DNA from: Paenibacillus puerhi
Lineage (GTDB): Bacteria > Bacillota > Bacilli > Paenibacillales > NBRC-103111
Direction: 5' to 3'
DNA: 64,000 nucleotides
NCBI RefSeq assembly: GCF_009846885.1
Contig: NZ_WUWM01000001.1
Location: 186,001-250,000 of the forward strand
A model generated the notes under the pieces. The model saw only the letters and a program-made list of their open reading frames with translations, was not told where the DNA came from and searched no databases. Positions 55,937 to 64,000 of this stretch are shown one piece after another; the stretch's first letter is position 1; every line of letters begins with the position of its first letter. Both the position numbers and the translations under genes were made by a program.

Positions 55937-56809
55937 TTGAAGCTATTGGGGAACAAAAGATTGTTGATCCTGATGCTCGCTCTTATCGGTTTCATCGTAC
56001 TCATGGGATTGACTTACGGGAAAAGCGGGTACAGGACTTGGCCGGGTAAATTCGTAAAAGATACGGTTTCGTTCACGCAAGGACTGATCTACAGGCCGGT
56101 AGGGGCAGTAGTCGAGTATTTTCAGGAGATTGGTCAGATCCGGACGATCTACGAGGAGAACCGAGTACTGCGGGAGACGTTGTCTCGCTACGCGCGTGAT
56201 ACAACAAGATTGAATGACCTGGAGCTGCAGAACCAGAGGCTTCAGGAAGCGGTTAACTTTACAGAGCGGCAGAAACAGATGAATAAGTATAAGTTCCGTA
56301 TAGCGGAGGTTGTGCAATTCATCCAGCAGGGGAAAACGATAACTATTAATTTGGGTGAGCGGGACAATATCCGTCCGAATATGGCGGTTATTTCCGTAGA
56401 AGGCTTAATCGGCCGGGTGACCGAGGTATCGGCCTTCTATTCCAATGTCCAGCTGCTCACGGCCATTGACGACAAGGCCTCCATCGACTCCAAGGTGACG
56501 ACTCCCGATTCGAAGGCTATCGCGGTTACGGCCAAGGGCAGAGTCAATCAGACATACGGTCTTATCGAACGCTACGATCCCGACACGAAGATGCTGGTTA
56601 TGACCAAAATCGACCGGAACGATCCGCTGGAGGTGGGCGATACCGTCATTACTTCCGGCCAGGGGCTTGTATTTCCCCGCGGGATCGAGGTCGGCAAAGT
56701 GGTCGAGCGGCGGGAAGGCGACTTCGGAATTACGCATGTCGCGATGATCGAGCCCCTCGCCTCCTTCAACCACCTTCGCGAAGTATTCGTCGTCGAAGTG
56801 CCGGAGTGA
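55937..56809 (+). CDS. mreC: Rod-shape-determining protein MreC
   Basis: A 290-residue bitopic membrane protein with a transmembrane helix at about 9-27, a coiled coil at about 65-105 and the two-barrel MreC domain (IRPNMAVISVEGLIGRV, ITSGQGLVFPRGIEVG). It couples MreB to the elongation machinery outside the membrane. Start is TTG at 55937, 8 bases after GGAAGG; a GTG at 55928 overlaps that site. Confidence 0.95.
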   Translation: MKLLGNKRLLILMLALIGFIVLMGLTYGKSGYRTWPGKFVKDTVSFTQGLIYRPVGAVVEYFQEIGQIRTIYEENRVLRETLSRYARDTTRLNDLELQNQRLQEAVNFTERQKQMNKYKFRIAEVVQFIQQGKTITINLGERDNIRPNMAVISVEGLIGRVTEVSAFYSNVQLLTAIDDKASIDSKVTTPDSKAIAVTAKGRVNQTYGLIERYDPDTKMLVMTKIDRNDPLEVGDTVITSGQGLVFPRGIEVGKVVERREGDFGITHVAMIEPLASFNHLREVFVVEVPE

Positions 56810-56824
56810 GGTGAGCGGACGCGA

Positions 56825-57352
56825 ATGAGTCATAAAAAGCTGTGGTTGCTGTTAGCTGTGTTATTTCTGCTGGAGCCTACGCTGCTTCCGTGGATTCTTC
56901 CGCTTGGCTGGCAGACGAATGTGGAGGTTAATCCCCACTTTGTTCTGGTCGTTATCTTGTACATCGGTCTTTATGTCCGCCGCCATGTCGCCCTGGTGTA
57001 TGGACTTCTGTTCGGGTTTTTATACGATTTTCTATCGTCCTCGCCGATGCTTGGGCCAGCCGCCTTCGCGATGGGGGTTGCCGGTTATGCAGCCGGTCTG
57101 CTGCAGGGAAGGATGTACTCAAGCATCGTTGTCAGTATGCTCGTGATCGGCAGCGGGCATTTATTCTACGATTCGATTCTCTATGGGATTAATCGGCTGT
57201 TCCGGGTGACCGCCGTTCCCTTCGAGTGGGTGTTTCTTCATCAGATTTTGCCGAGCATGCTGATTAACTTGTTGTTCGCCTTGGCGATTTACGTCCCGGT
57301 GCGCCGTATGTTCGAAAGCCTGCCAGGGAAGTCGTCGGAGAAGGAAGAATAA
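56825..57352 (+). CDS. mreD: Rod-shape-determining protein MreD
   Basis: A 175-residue integral membrane protein with about five transmembrane helices, including GLLFGFLYDFLSSSPML, a family landmark. It starts 15 bases after mreC, with GAGGTGAG as ribosome site. Completes MreBCD. Confidence 0.93.
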   Translation: MSHKKLWLLLAVLFLLEPTLLPWILPLGWQTNVEVNPHFVLVVILYIGLYVRRHVALVYGLLFGFLYDFLSSSPMLGPAAFAMGVAGYAAGLLQGRMYSSIVVSMLVIGSGHLFYDSILYGINRLFRVTAVPFEWVFLHQILPSMLINLLFALAIYVPVRRMFESLPGKSSEKEE

Positions 57353-57423
57353 ATTTTCCTACTTCGGGCAGGAGAACGCCTGCGCCAAGCCGAATTGTAT
57401 AGGCTTAGGAGGTAGGAACGTTT

Positions 57424-58089
57424 ATGACGGCAGCCAAACATCATGTGATCATCAAGGGCGTGAAGGACGGCCTAGTGTTTTTGCTGGACGATACCTGCGA
57501 ATTTTCTAAAGTCCTCGATGAGCTTAACCATAAGTTGGAGAAAACGCATCAGCAAATATTAACGGGACCTATCATTCATGTACATGTCAAGCTCGGCAAA
57601 CGGGCCGTGACCGATGAACAGAAAGAGCAAGTGCGCCGCATTATCGGACAGAAGGGCAATCTGCTTATTCAATCGATGGAAACGCTGGACCCGTCGCATG
57701 AGCGGGCAGCGCCGGATGCTGCGGATGTCAAGATCGTCCGCGGGATCGTTCGTTCCGGCCAAACCTTGACGCATGAAGGCAATGTGCTGTTTCTTGGGGA
57801 TGTGAACCCCGGAGGAGCGATTGTCAGCTCGGGCAGCATTTATATTATGGGATCGTTACGCGGGATGGCTCATGCCGGCTCGGACGGCGACGAGCATGCG
57901 GTCATCGCGGCTTCGTATATGCGGCCAACACAGCTTCGCATCGGGGGGATTATCTCTCGTCCGCCGGACGAATGGGACCTGAGCGAGGCTTTTGACGCGT
58001 ACATGGAATTTGCCTATATCAAGAAAGGCAAAATGGAGATTGACAAGGTTCACCATATGCACAGATTTACACCGTTTCATCATGTCTAG
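57424..58089 (+). CDS. minC: Septum site-determining protein MinC
   Basis: A 221-residue FtsZ-assembly inhibitor. The N-terminal domain (about 1-105, MTAAKHHVIIKGVKDGLVF) meets FtsZ. The C-terminal beta-helix (about 110-205, with GNVLFLGDVNPGGAI and GSIYIMGSLRGMAHAG) binds MinD. AGGAGG lies 7 bases before the ATG. minD follows after 85 bases. Confidence 0.95.
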   Translation: MTAAKHHVIIKGVKDGLVFLLDDTCEFSKVLDELNHKLEKTHQQILTGPIIHVHVKLGKRAVTDEQKEQVRRIIGQKGNLLIQSMETLDPSHERAAPDAADVKIVRGIVRSGQTLTHEGNVLFLGDVNPGGAIVSSGSIYIMGSLRGMAHAGSDGDEHAVIAASYMRPTQLRIGGIISRPPDEWDLSEAFDAYMEFAYIKKGKMEIDKVHHMHRFTPFHHV

Positions 58090-58174
58090 TCGGCATCTCG
58101 ATGGACTAGAGCGGGAACGGCGGGCCTGGCAGGGTGTGAGAATAGCATAACTAAGGCTTAAAGGAGTGGGACCT

Positions 58175-58972
58175 ATGGGAGAAGCAATCGTCATCACTTC
58201 AGGCAAAGGCGGCGTCGGCAAGACGACGACATCGGCGAACATCGGCACGGCACTGGCGCTGCAGGGGAGAAAGGTCGTCATGGTCGATACGGATATCGGC
58301 CTGCGCAACCTGGATGTCGTGATGGGGCTGGAGAACCGTATTATTTATGATTTGATCGATGTCGCCGAGGGGCGCTGTCGGTTGGCGCAGGCATTGGTGA
58401 AAGACAAGCGGTTCGATGAACTGTATATGCTACCGGCTGCACAGACGAAGGATAAGCACGCGATCTCGCCGGATGCTGTCAGGCAGATCGTACTCGAGTT
58501 GAAGCGGGACTTCGAATTCGTCATTATCGATTGTCCTGCCGGTATCGAGCAGGGCTTCAAGAATGCCGTCGCCGGAGCGGATAAAGCAATCGTTGTGACG
58601 ACGCCGGAGAATGCGGCCGTGCGCGATGCGGATCGTATTATCGGTTTGCTTGAGAAGGAGCCGAATGTGGAATCGCCCAAGCTGGTCATTAACCGGATTC
58701 GTCCGATGATGATGAAGAAGGGCGAAATGCTGGACATCGACGAGATTTGCTCCGTGCTTGCGATCGATCTGCTGGGAATCGTACCCGACGATGAGCTTGT
58801 GATCAAGGCGGCTAATACGGGAGAGCCAACGGTCATGAACCCGAATTCCCGCGCGGCCATCGCCTACCGGAATATTGCCCGCCGTATGCTTGGAGATACG
58901 GTGCCGTTGATGCAGCTTGAAAACCGTCCCGGCATGCTTGGCAAAATGAAAAAGTTTTTCGGGATAGGATGA
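58175..58972 (+). CDS. minD: Septum site-determining protein MinD
   Basis: A 265-residue membrane-binding ATPase that recruits MinC. The deviant Walker A GKGGVGKT is at 10-17. The C-terminal amphipathic membrane-targeting helix is KMKKFFGIG. AAAGGAG precedes the ATG at 58175; a GTG at 58166 overlaps that site. No minE or divIVA is adjacent, in line with the Bacillus-type system. Confidence 0.96.
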   Translation: MGEAIVITSGKGGVGKTTTSANIGTALALQGRKVVMVDTDIGLRNLDVVMGLENRIIYDLIDVAEGRCRLAQALVKDKRFDELYMLPAAQTKDKHAISPDAVRQIVLELKRDFEFVIIDCPAGIEQGFKNAVAGADKAIVVTTPENAAVRDADRIIGLLEKEPNVESPKLVINRIRPMMMKKGEMLDIDEICSVLAIDLLGIVPDDELVIKAANTGEPTVMNPNSRAAIAYRNIARRMLGDTVPLMQLENRPGMLGKMKKFFGIG

Positions 58973-58978
58973 CGCAAG

Positions 58979-60121
58979 GTGCTGCACAAGTTTAAAAAAA
59001 TAGATCCGCTGATCGTAACTTTACTTATTGTGCTGATCGTGATCGGAGCAATACTGCAATACAGTGTAGGGGTGGGCAATACAACCTTTGCCTTCGATGT
59101 CAAGAAAAGTATTGTCATCTACCTTATCTCGATCCTGGCTTTTGTGGGCGCGGCCTACTTCGACTATCGGATACTGACCAAGGTTTCGTATTATTTATAC
59201 GGCTTCGGCGTGCTGCTGCTGGTGGCCGTTTATTTTTTCGGCTCCAACATTAATAATGCGCGCGGTTGGTTCCAGTTCGGGTTTCTATCATTCCAGCCCG
59301 TCGAGCTGATGAAGATCATCTTGATCATCACCCTGGCCGCCTTCATGGCGCGGCGCAAGGGAGAGCCGCTTGAGCTGATTCGGGATGTTTTACCGATCGG
59401 GATGCTGGTCGCTATTCCGATCGGTCTTGTCCTTTTGCAGCCGGACTTCGGCAATGGGCTGATTTTGGCTGTGCTGCTCGTAGGCATGCTGTGGATCGGC
59501 AATATCAAAGGCAGGTTTGTCTTGATCGGCGTAACGATTATCGGGGGCTTTACTTACCTGCTGCTGTTTCTAGTGAATCAGTACTATGCGTTCATCATCA
59601 GCTTCCTGAGCGAAAGAAAGCTGTCGATTCAGTGGATCGTACGGATCAATACATTCATTAACCCGACGACAGCGGATAAAAATGACAGCTACCACGTAGA
59701 TAGCGCCATTCGATCGATAGGATCGGGCTTTCTGACCGGCGAAGGATATCTGCAGGGGACCTCGCCCCGCACGGTCCCTTATGCCTACTCAGACTCCATC
59801 TTCGCGGTAGTGGGCGAGGAGTTTGGTTTTGTCGGCGCATCGATCCTGCTGCTTATTTATTTCGTGCTTATTTACAGAATGATTCTCATCGCCCTCTACT
59901 GCAATAATTATGCCGGCTCCTTCATCATTATCGGGATCGTAACGATGCTGGTTTTCCAGATCTTCCAGAATGTCGGGATGATGATCGGGATCATGCCGCT
60001 CACAGGCATCACGCTTCCATTCGTCAGCTATGGGGGCACGTCACTGTTGATCAATATGGTATCGATGGGACTGGTGATGAGCATTAAGATGCATGATGAC
60101 CGGCTGCTGGATGAGGACTGA
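58979..60121 (+). CDS. rodA: RodA/FtsW-family SEDS peptidoglycan polymerase
   Basis: A 380-residue polytopic membrane protein with about ten helices. It has the SEDS landmarks FQPVELMKI, LLQPDFGNG (with the essential aspartate), GFLTGEGYLQGTSPR, FAVVGEEFGFVGA and LPFVSYGGTSLL. These polymerise glycan strands with a cognate class B PBP, which is not found here. GTG start six bases after the minD stop implies one transcript. The link to mreBCD favours RodA; a sporulation or division paralogue is possible. Confidence 0.9.
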   Translation: MLHKFKKIDPLIVTLLIVLIVIGAILQYSVGVGNTTFAFDVKKSIVIYLISILAFVGAAYFDYRILTKVSYYLYGFGVLLLVAVYFFGSNINNARGWFQFGFLSFQPVELMKIILIITLAAFMARRKGEPLELIRDVLPIGMLVAIPIGLVLLQPDFGNGLILAVLLVGMLWIGNIKGRFVLIGVTIIGGFTYLLLFLVNQYYAFIISFLSERKLSIQWIVRINTFINPTTADKNDSYHVDSAIRSIGSGFLTGEGYLQGTSPRTVPYAYSDSIFAVVGEEFGFVGASILLLIYFVLIYRMILIALYCNNYAGSFIIIGIVTMLVFQIFQNVGMMIGIMPLTGITLPFVSYGGTSLLINMVSMGLVMSIKMHDDRLLDED

Positions 60122-60213
60122 CACTCTTGTGGGCTCAGCGCTTGCCTGGTCCCCTCTTCATTGCCGGAGGGCATTGTTTCTCGAAGCGGAGGTCTGATCC
60201 TTGAGACGATGCG

Positions 60214-60259
60214 AAAAAGCTCCCTTTAACCCGCGCCAGCGGGTGGAAGGGAGTTTTTT
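60214..60259 (+). terminator. Terminator of the mre-min-rodA series
   Basis: Two stacked stems (CTCCCTT/AAGGGAG and ACCCGC/GCGGGT) with a GCCA loop and six T; the A run on the other side makes it symmetrical. Confidence 0.9.
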
Positions 60260-60346
60260 CGTGCGTTTCGCCGTGCGTATATTTGCCCGTACAAGCTCAT
60301 AGGATGAAGGGAACGAGCGATTCAGCTGGCGAGGAGGGCATCGTGA

Positions 60347-61279
60347 GTGAATACGAAGAAAAGCGTGCGCGACCGCAGAACGGAAAAGATCCGCAAGCTC
60401 CAGGAGCATGGATGGCGGAACGTCCATGGAGAGCCGGCACATGTGCATATGAGCTTTCCCTACGAAGGGGAGCCTGAAGGCTATGACAGGATAGATAAAG
60501 CGGAACGACCGCTGGCAGCGGGCCGCTTTGAATATGAGTACGGAGGGCCTGTCTCCCCGCGTCTGGACCCGGAGGAAGAGTGGAAGCGAAAGTATGAGCG
60601 CGAATGGTCCTCTTATCCTCCTCGTTATCGGGATGAGGGCGAAGGGGTCAGCGCATATCCGCCGAAGGGGCGGCGAATTGCGCTTCGGGTGCTGTTAAGC
60701 GGGCTGTTGTTCGTCGCTGTATGGGGGATGTACCGGATCGATCATCCCTTGGCCGGGCAGGGACGCGCGTACGTAGCCACCGCTTTGACAAAGCCGCTGG
60801 ATACAGCGGCGCTGGCGGTCTGGTACGAACGGTACTTTGGGGGAGCTCCCTCGTTCCTTCCCGCGATCAATGGCGGGACCCGCCATCAGGATGCCGAGAA
60901 AGTGGCCTCGCTCCCCAAGCATTACTTTGCGCCTGTAGAGGGCAAGCTGATTGCTCCCTTCACGCCAAGTCAGGGAGGCGTGCTTGTGGAAGCGCCCGGC
61001 GGTACGCCGATATCGGCAGTGGATACCGGCATGGTTATCTTCGCGGGCAGTCGGGACGATACTGGCTATACGGTCGTGCTGCGCCATTCCGGAGGGATGG
61101 AGTCGACTTACGGTCACCTGAGTGCGGGCGGCATCCGGCAGAATGACTGGGTCAAAGGAGGCGAGACGGTAGGAACGCTTCAGGCTCCGTCGAACAGGCA
61201 AGCCCAAGCCGTTTTGTTTTTTGCCCTCCTTAAGGAAGGCAAGGTTGTCGATCCGGCGGATGTGATTCCGCTTGAATAA
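60347..61279 (+). CDS. spoIVFA: Stage IV sporulation protein FA (degenerate M23 peptidase)
   Basis: A 310-residue membrane protein: a long charged cytoplasmic N-terminus, one transmembrane helix (about 112-128) and a C-terminal LytM/M23 fold (about 195-305). The zinc ligands of active LytM enzymes are absent: no HxxxD in the first motif, and YGHLS replaces the HxH pair. So it is presumably structural, holding SpoIVFB in check and localising it, as in Bacillus. GTG start at 60347 is 8-9 bases after GGAGGG. Its end overlaps spoIVFB by 8 bases. Confidence 0.9.
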   Translation: MNTKKSVRDRRTEKIRKLQEHGWRNVHGEPAHVHMSFPYEGEPEGYDRIDKAERPLAAGRFEYEYGGPVSPRLDPEEEWKRKYEREWSSYPPRYRDEGEGVSAYPPKGRRIALRVLLSGLLFVAVWGMYRIDHPLAGQGRAYVATALTKPLDTAALAVWYERYFGGAPSFLPAINGGTRHQDAEKVASLPKHYFAPVEGKLIAPFTPSQGGVLVEAPGGTPISAVDTGMVIFAGSRDDTGYTVVLRHSGGMESTYGHLSAGGIRQNDWVKGGETVGTLQAPSNRQAQAVLFFALLKEGKVVDPADVIPLE

Positions 61280-62195
61280 TTTTGCCCGGCCACTCCTTTT
61301 GCTGAGAAACGCAGACAAGCGGCTGCTGGGGACAACGATTCGCTTTCATCCGTTATTCACGCTGCTCCTGCTGCTGTCGATCGTAACAGGGTACGTCGTA
61401 GAGGTGCTAACCCTGTTCGGTATCGTGCTTGTGCATGAGCTTGGCCATGTCGCGGCAGCAAGGAGCTTCGGCTGGAGGGTGCGGGAGGTTCGACTGCTGC
61501 CTTTCGGCGGAGTTGCCGTTGTGGAGGAGGCCCAGGGCGCCACCTCTATGCAAGAGCTCGCGGTAGCGCTGGCGGGTCCGCTCCAGAACGTATGGATGAT
61601 GGGGGTTGGGTACACGCTGACCCGGTTTGGTTTATTGCCTCCGTTATGGGGTGAATATTTCATACAAGCGAATGCGATCATCGCCCTGTTTAATTTACTG
61701 CCGGTGATGCCCCTTGACGGAGGGAAGGTTATGACGGTTCTGTTCGGCCTCTGGCTCCCTTATCAGCGCACGCTGCAGCTTGCGGCAGACCTAAGTCTTC
61801 TGTTCAGCGCAGGGATGATCGTCGGGGCTCTAGTATATGCCTTTACGGAGAGAGGCGGCATTCCGCTGAATTGGCTGCTGATCGGCTGCTTCCTATTGGC
61901 GTCGAATTGGTATGAAAGGCGCGGGGCGCCCTATCGGTTCATGCGGTTCCTGCTTGGCCGGGAGGAACGGTTCGCCAGTCGGATCGATCAAGGGACGCTG
62001 GCAGGGCCGATCGTGGTCAATGGCCGCCGCAAAGCGGGAGACATCGTGCGGCTGTTCATGCGGGACCGTTATCATCTGATTTACGTCCTGGACGAGCGTT
62101 CGCGCATCCGTCATATCGTTCTGGAGCAGCAGCTGCTGGACTGTTATTTTGATGAGACGAAGCGAGAGAGAACCGTTGCCGAGCTTTTCGCTTGA
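61272..62195 (+). CDS. spoIVFB: Stage IV sporulation protein FB (M50 site-2 protease, pro-sigma-K processing)
   Basis: A 307-residue intramembrane metalloprotease. Zinc motif HELGH at 55-59 and the third ligand Asp149 in NLLPVMPLDGGK; six or so helices, then a soluble CBS-like C-terminal domain (about 225-307) that senses ATP in the family. It cleaves pro-sigma-K in the mother cell. TTG start at 61272 lies within spoIVFA, so translational coupling is expected. sigK itself is not in the window. Confidence 0.94.
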   Translation: MNNFARPLLLLRNADKRLLGTTIRFHPLFTLLLLLSIVTGYVVEVLTLFGIVLVHELGHVAAARSFGWRVREVRLLPFGGVAVVEEAQGATSMQELAVALAGPLQNVWMMGVGYTLTRFGLLPPLWGEYFIQANAIIALFNLLPVMPLDGGKVMTVLFGLWLPYQRTLQLAADLSLLFSAGMIVGALVYAFTERGGIPLNWLLIGCFLLASNWYERRGAPYRFMRFLLGREERFASRIDQGTLAGPIVVNGRRKAGDIVRLFMRDRYHLIYVLDERSRIRHIVLEQQLLDCYFDETKRERTVAELFA

Positions 62196-62258
62196 AGCTC
62201 CCTCTAACGGGCAGAGCTAGCAAGATTATGTTACAATAGACCCGAGGTGTTGCCGGAG

Positions 62259-63500
62259 ATGAAGCGAATATTGGTGAAATGCGAACAAGAGCATACTGAG
62301 GTGGCTGTTGTCGAATTCGGCAAGCTCACCGAGTACTATAGAGGACATCGAAATCAGGGACAGCTCGCAGGCAATATCTACATGGGGCGTGTCGTCCGTG
62401 TACTGCAGGGCATGCAGGCCGCCTTTGTGGACATTGGACTGGAGCGCAACGGTTTTTTGTATATCGATGACGTGCTTCCGGCCAATCTGGACAAACAGCC
62501 CAAGGAAAAGCCGCCTATCCACGAGCTTGTGCATGTGGGCCAGTCTATCATGGTTCAGGTGGTGAAAGAACCGGTCGGCAGCAAGGGGGCGCGCATCACG
62601 ACGCATTATTCCATACCTGGAAGATTCGGCGTATACATGCCGAGCGCCGACTATGTCGGCGTCTCGCGCAAGATCGAACAAGCCTCCGACCGGGATAAGC
62701 TCAAGCGGATGGCCGAGCGGCAGCTTGAGCCCGGGGAGGGCTTCATCGTTCGAACGGCGGCGCTGGGCGAGCCGGAGGAGGCGCTGGCGGCCGATCTGCA
62801 GGAGCTGCGGAGCCGCTGGAGGCTTCTCTCCGCCTCAGCCGGGAAGGAAGGCGCGATTCCCCGCCAGATCCACAGCGATCTGGACATGCTGCCGCGGCTG
62901 GTCCGCGACGTGTTCCGCGACGACGTGCAGGAGGTGCTTGTCAGCTCCAGCGACGTTCAGGAGCTTGTCTGGAGCGTGCTGTCGGCTCCCGGCACCCGTA
63001 CGCTGGCCGATAGGGTGAGCGTGCACCGGGGAGCGGATGTCATGGAGGATTTCGGGATCGCCAGACAGCTGGAGCTGGCGCTGCGCCGCAAGGTATGGCT
63101 GGACAACGGCGGCTATCTGATCGTCGACCGGACGGAAGCGCTGACGGTGTTCGATGTCAATACGGGGAAGTACACAGGCTCGGTGAACCTGGAGCAGACC
63201 GTGTTCGATGCGAACAGGGAGGCGGCGCGCGAGATCGCCCGGCTGCTCCGGCTGCGGGATATAGGCGGCTTGATCGTCATTGATTTTATCGATATGGAGA
63301 CGCCTGAGCGCCGTCAGCAGGTGCTGGACGAGCTGAACCAGGAGGTGCGGAAGGATCGCACGAAAACCGTCGTCGTCGGATGGACGAAGCTGGGCCTTGT
63401 CGAGATGACGCGCAAGAAGGTGCGGGACAGCAAGGAAACGACGGCGCCTCAGCCTTGTTCGGCATGCGGAGGGACCGGCTTTGCGTTTCGCGGAAAATAA
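62259..63500 (+). CDS. rng: Ribonuclease G/E family protein
   Basis: A 413-residue endoribonuclease of the RNase E/G family. An S1 domain (about 38-120, GNIYMGRVVRVL), an RNase-H-like and DNase-I-like catalytic region with metal-binding Asp299 (FDVNTGKYTG) and Asp342 (IDFIDM), and a zinc-link CSAC near the C-terminus (about 402-405). The 43-residue spacing of the aspartates equals that of E. coli RNase E. It lacks the scaffold tail, so it is RNase G-like. ATG at 62259 follows GAGGTG by 9 bases. -10-like TACAAT lies at 62232. Confidence 0.93.
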   Translation: MKRILVKCEQEHTEVAVVEFGKLTEYYRGHRNQGQLAGNIYMGRVVRVLQGMQAAFVDIGLERNGFLYIDDVLPANLDKQPKEKPPIHELVHVGQSIMVQVVKEPVGSKGARITTHYSIPGRFGVYMPSADYVGVSRKIEQASDRDKLKRMAERQLEPGEGFIVRTAALGEPEEALAADLQELRSRWRLLSASAGKEGAIPRQIHSDLDMLPRLVRDVFRDDVQEVLVSSSDVQELVWSVLSAPGTRTLADRVSVHRGADVMEDFGIARQLELALRRKVWLDNGGYLIVDRTEALTVFDVNTGKYTGSVNLEQTVFDANREAAREIARLLRLRDIGGLIVIDFIDMETPERRQQVLDELNQEVRKDRTKTVVVGWTKLGLVEMTRKKVRDSKETTAPQPCSACGGTGFAFRGK

Positions 63501-63505
63501 ACCAT

Positions 63506-63535
63506 TGCACAGTCTATGTTGTTTGTGGTAGAATA
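63506..63535 (+). promoter_or_regulatory. Promoter of the rplU operon
   Basis: TTGCAC and TAGAAT with an 18-base spacer and a TGG extended -10. Confidence 0.7.
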
Positions 63536-63551
63536 ATTGGGTGTGTTGCTA

Positions 63552-63645
63552 TAACATGCTGTAACCGCGCGAAGCGGGTATCCAAGAACTTGTCTTCATG
63601 GACAAGTCACCTGGCTTATAGGCGAGTCTGAGACATGAGGAGGTG
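63552..63645 (+). promoter_or_regulatory. L21 ribosomal-protein leader
   Basis: The leader before rplU has the Firmicutes L21-leader landmarks: TGTAACCGCGCGAAGCGGGT, a variable hairpin (ACTTGTC/GACAAGT), then TTATAGGCGAGTCTGA shortly before the ribosome site. It is expected to bind L21 for feedback control. Confidence 0.85.
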
Positions 63646-63650
63646 CAACT

Positions 63651-63962
63651 ATGTACGCAATTATTGAAACAGGCGGTAAACAATACAAGGTTTCCGAGGG
63701 CGATGTTCTTTTCATCGAGAAGCTGGAAGTCGGCGAAGGCGATGCGGTCACATTCGACCGTGTATTGGCAGTATCCGGCGAAGGCGGTCTTACTCTGGGC
63801 GCTCCGCTCGTTTCCGGCGCTACCGTTTCCGGTAAAGTCGAGAAGCATGGCAAAGGCCGTAAGATCATCGTTTACAAGTACAAAGCGAAGAAGAACTATC
63901 GTCGCAAGCAAGGTCATCGTCAACCGTACACGAAAGTCGTGATCGAGAAGATCCAAGCGTAA
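63651..63962 (+). CDS. rplU: 50S ribosomal protein L21
   Basis: A 103-residue ribosomal protein, full length: [14 protein letters not shown] at the N-terminus and the basic [19 protein letters not shown] segment near the C-terminus. GAGGAGGTG lies 7 bases before the ATG. Confidence 0.98.
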   Translation: MYAIIETGGKQYKVSEGDVLFIEKLEVGEGDAVTFDRVLAVSGEGGLTLGAPLVSGATVSGKVEKHGKGRKIIVYKYKAKKNYRRKQGHRQPYTKVVIEKIQA

Positions 63963-63969
63963 GACTGAC

Positions 63970-64000
63970 ATGATTCGCATTCAGATTATCCGAGGCGAGG
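63970..64000 (+). CDS. prp: Start of ribosomal-processing cysteine protease Prp, cut by window edge
   Basis: Seven bases after rplU, an ATG opens a frame MIRIQIIRGE that runs off the window. The beginning resembles Prp (YsxB), which lies between rplU and rpmA in Firmicutes and trims the L27 N-terminus. Ten residues cannot prove it; synteny supports it. No clear ribosome site, so coupling to rplU is likely. Confidence 0.6.
   Translation, partial: MIRIQIIRGE

Noticed and set aside
1-64000. CRISPR arrays, insertion sequences, prophage, tRNA/rRNA genes, toxin-antitoxin or defence modules
   Set aside because: None seen: no regularly spaced identical repeats, transposases, integrases or tRNA-like cloverleaves; gene content is conserved backbone.

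Overview
The window is an ordinary chromosomal backbone segment of a moderately GC-rich, endospore-forming, low-GC-lineage Gram-positive bacterium. The best fit is the family Paenibacillaceae (Paenibacillus or a close relative). Evidence: spore genes (gerM, a CwlD-like amidase, lonB, spoVID, a SpoIIB-like SPOR protein, spoIVFA/FB), an S-layer-homology cell-wall amidase, a T-box riboswitch, strong AGGAGG ribosome sites, frequent GTG/TTG starts, and gene order matching the Bacillus ysoA-tig-clpX-lonB-lonA-ysxC-hemAXCDBL-spoVID-valS-folC-spoIIB-maf-radC-mreBCD-minCD-spoIVFAB-rplU block. The family assignment is inference from organisation; no rRNA gene is present.

Layout. 1-4000: an unidentified minus-strand gene, a SAM methyltransferase, a metallo-beta-lactamase-fold hydrolase and two overlapping lipoprotein genes. 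4000-10300: a pgpA/diguanylate cyclase pair on the minus strand, gerM-rph-rdgB, and an asparagine synthetase. 10300-24800: a small unknown protein behind a structured leader, then ysoA-like, tig, clpP, clpX, ispG, a polysaccharide deacetylase, a cwlD-like amidase, lonB, lon, ysxC and an unknown gene. 24800-26200: speD behind a long structured leader. 26300-38850: a combined tetrapyrrole cluster: hemA-hemX-siroheme dehydrogenase-hemC-cobA/hemD-hemB, then hemE-hemH-hemY, a Crp/Fnr regulator and hemL. 39000-49300: a phosphodiester-glycosidase-like protein with a long low-complexity tail, a small membrane protein plus pseudouridine synthase, spoVID, T-box-valS-folC-murC. 49400-64000: a SpoIIB-like protein, S-layer amidase, DUF4321, maf, radC, mreBCD, minCD, a RodA/FtsW-type SEDS gene, spoIVFA/FB, RNase G, L21 leader, rplU and the start of prp.

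How the parts fit. The window carries protein quality control (trigger factor, ClpXP, two Lon proteases), complete haem synthesis from glutamyl-tRNA with a siroheme branch, shape and division-site control (MreBCD, MinCD, SEDS), cell-wall precursor and remodelling enzymes, and several forespore/mother-cell functions. Most units are delimited by convincing sigma-A promoters and intrinsic terminators, listed below.

I found no insertion sequence, prophage, CRISPR array, tRNA or rRNA gene, and no toxin-antitoxin or defence cluster. The most interesting unexplained signals are non-coding: the nested-helix leader with a possible 11-codon ORF before speD, a structured leader before a small coiled-coil-like protein at 10.6 kb, and four degenerate repeats at 50.9-51.1 kb.
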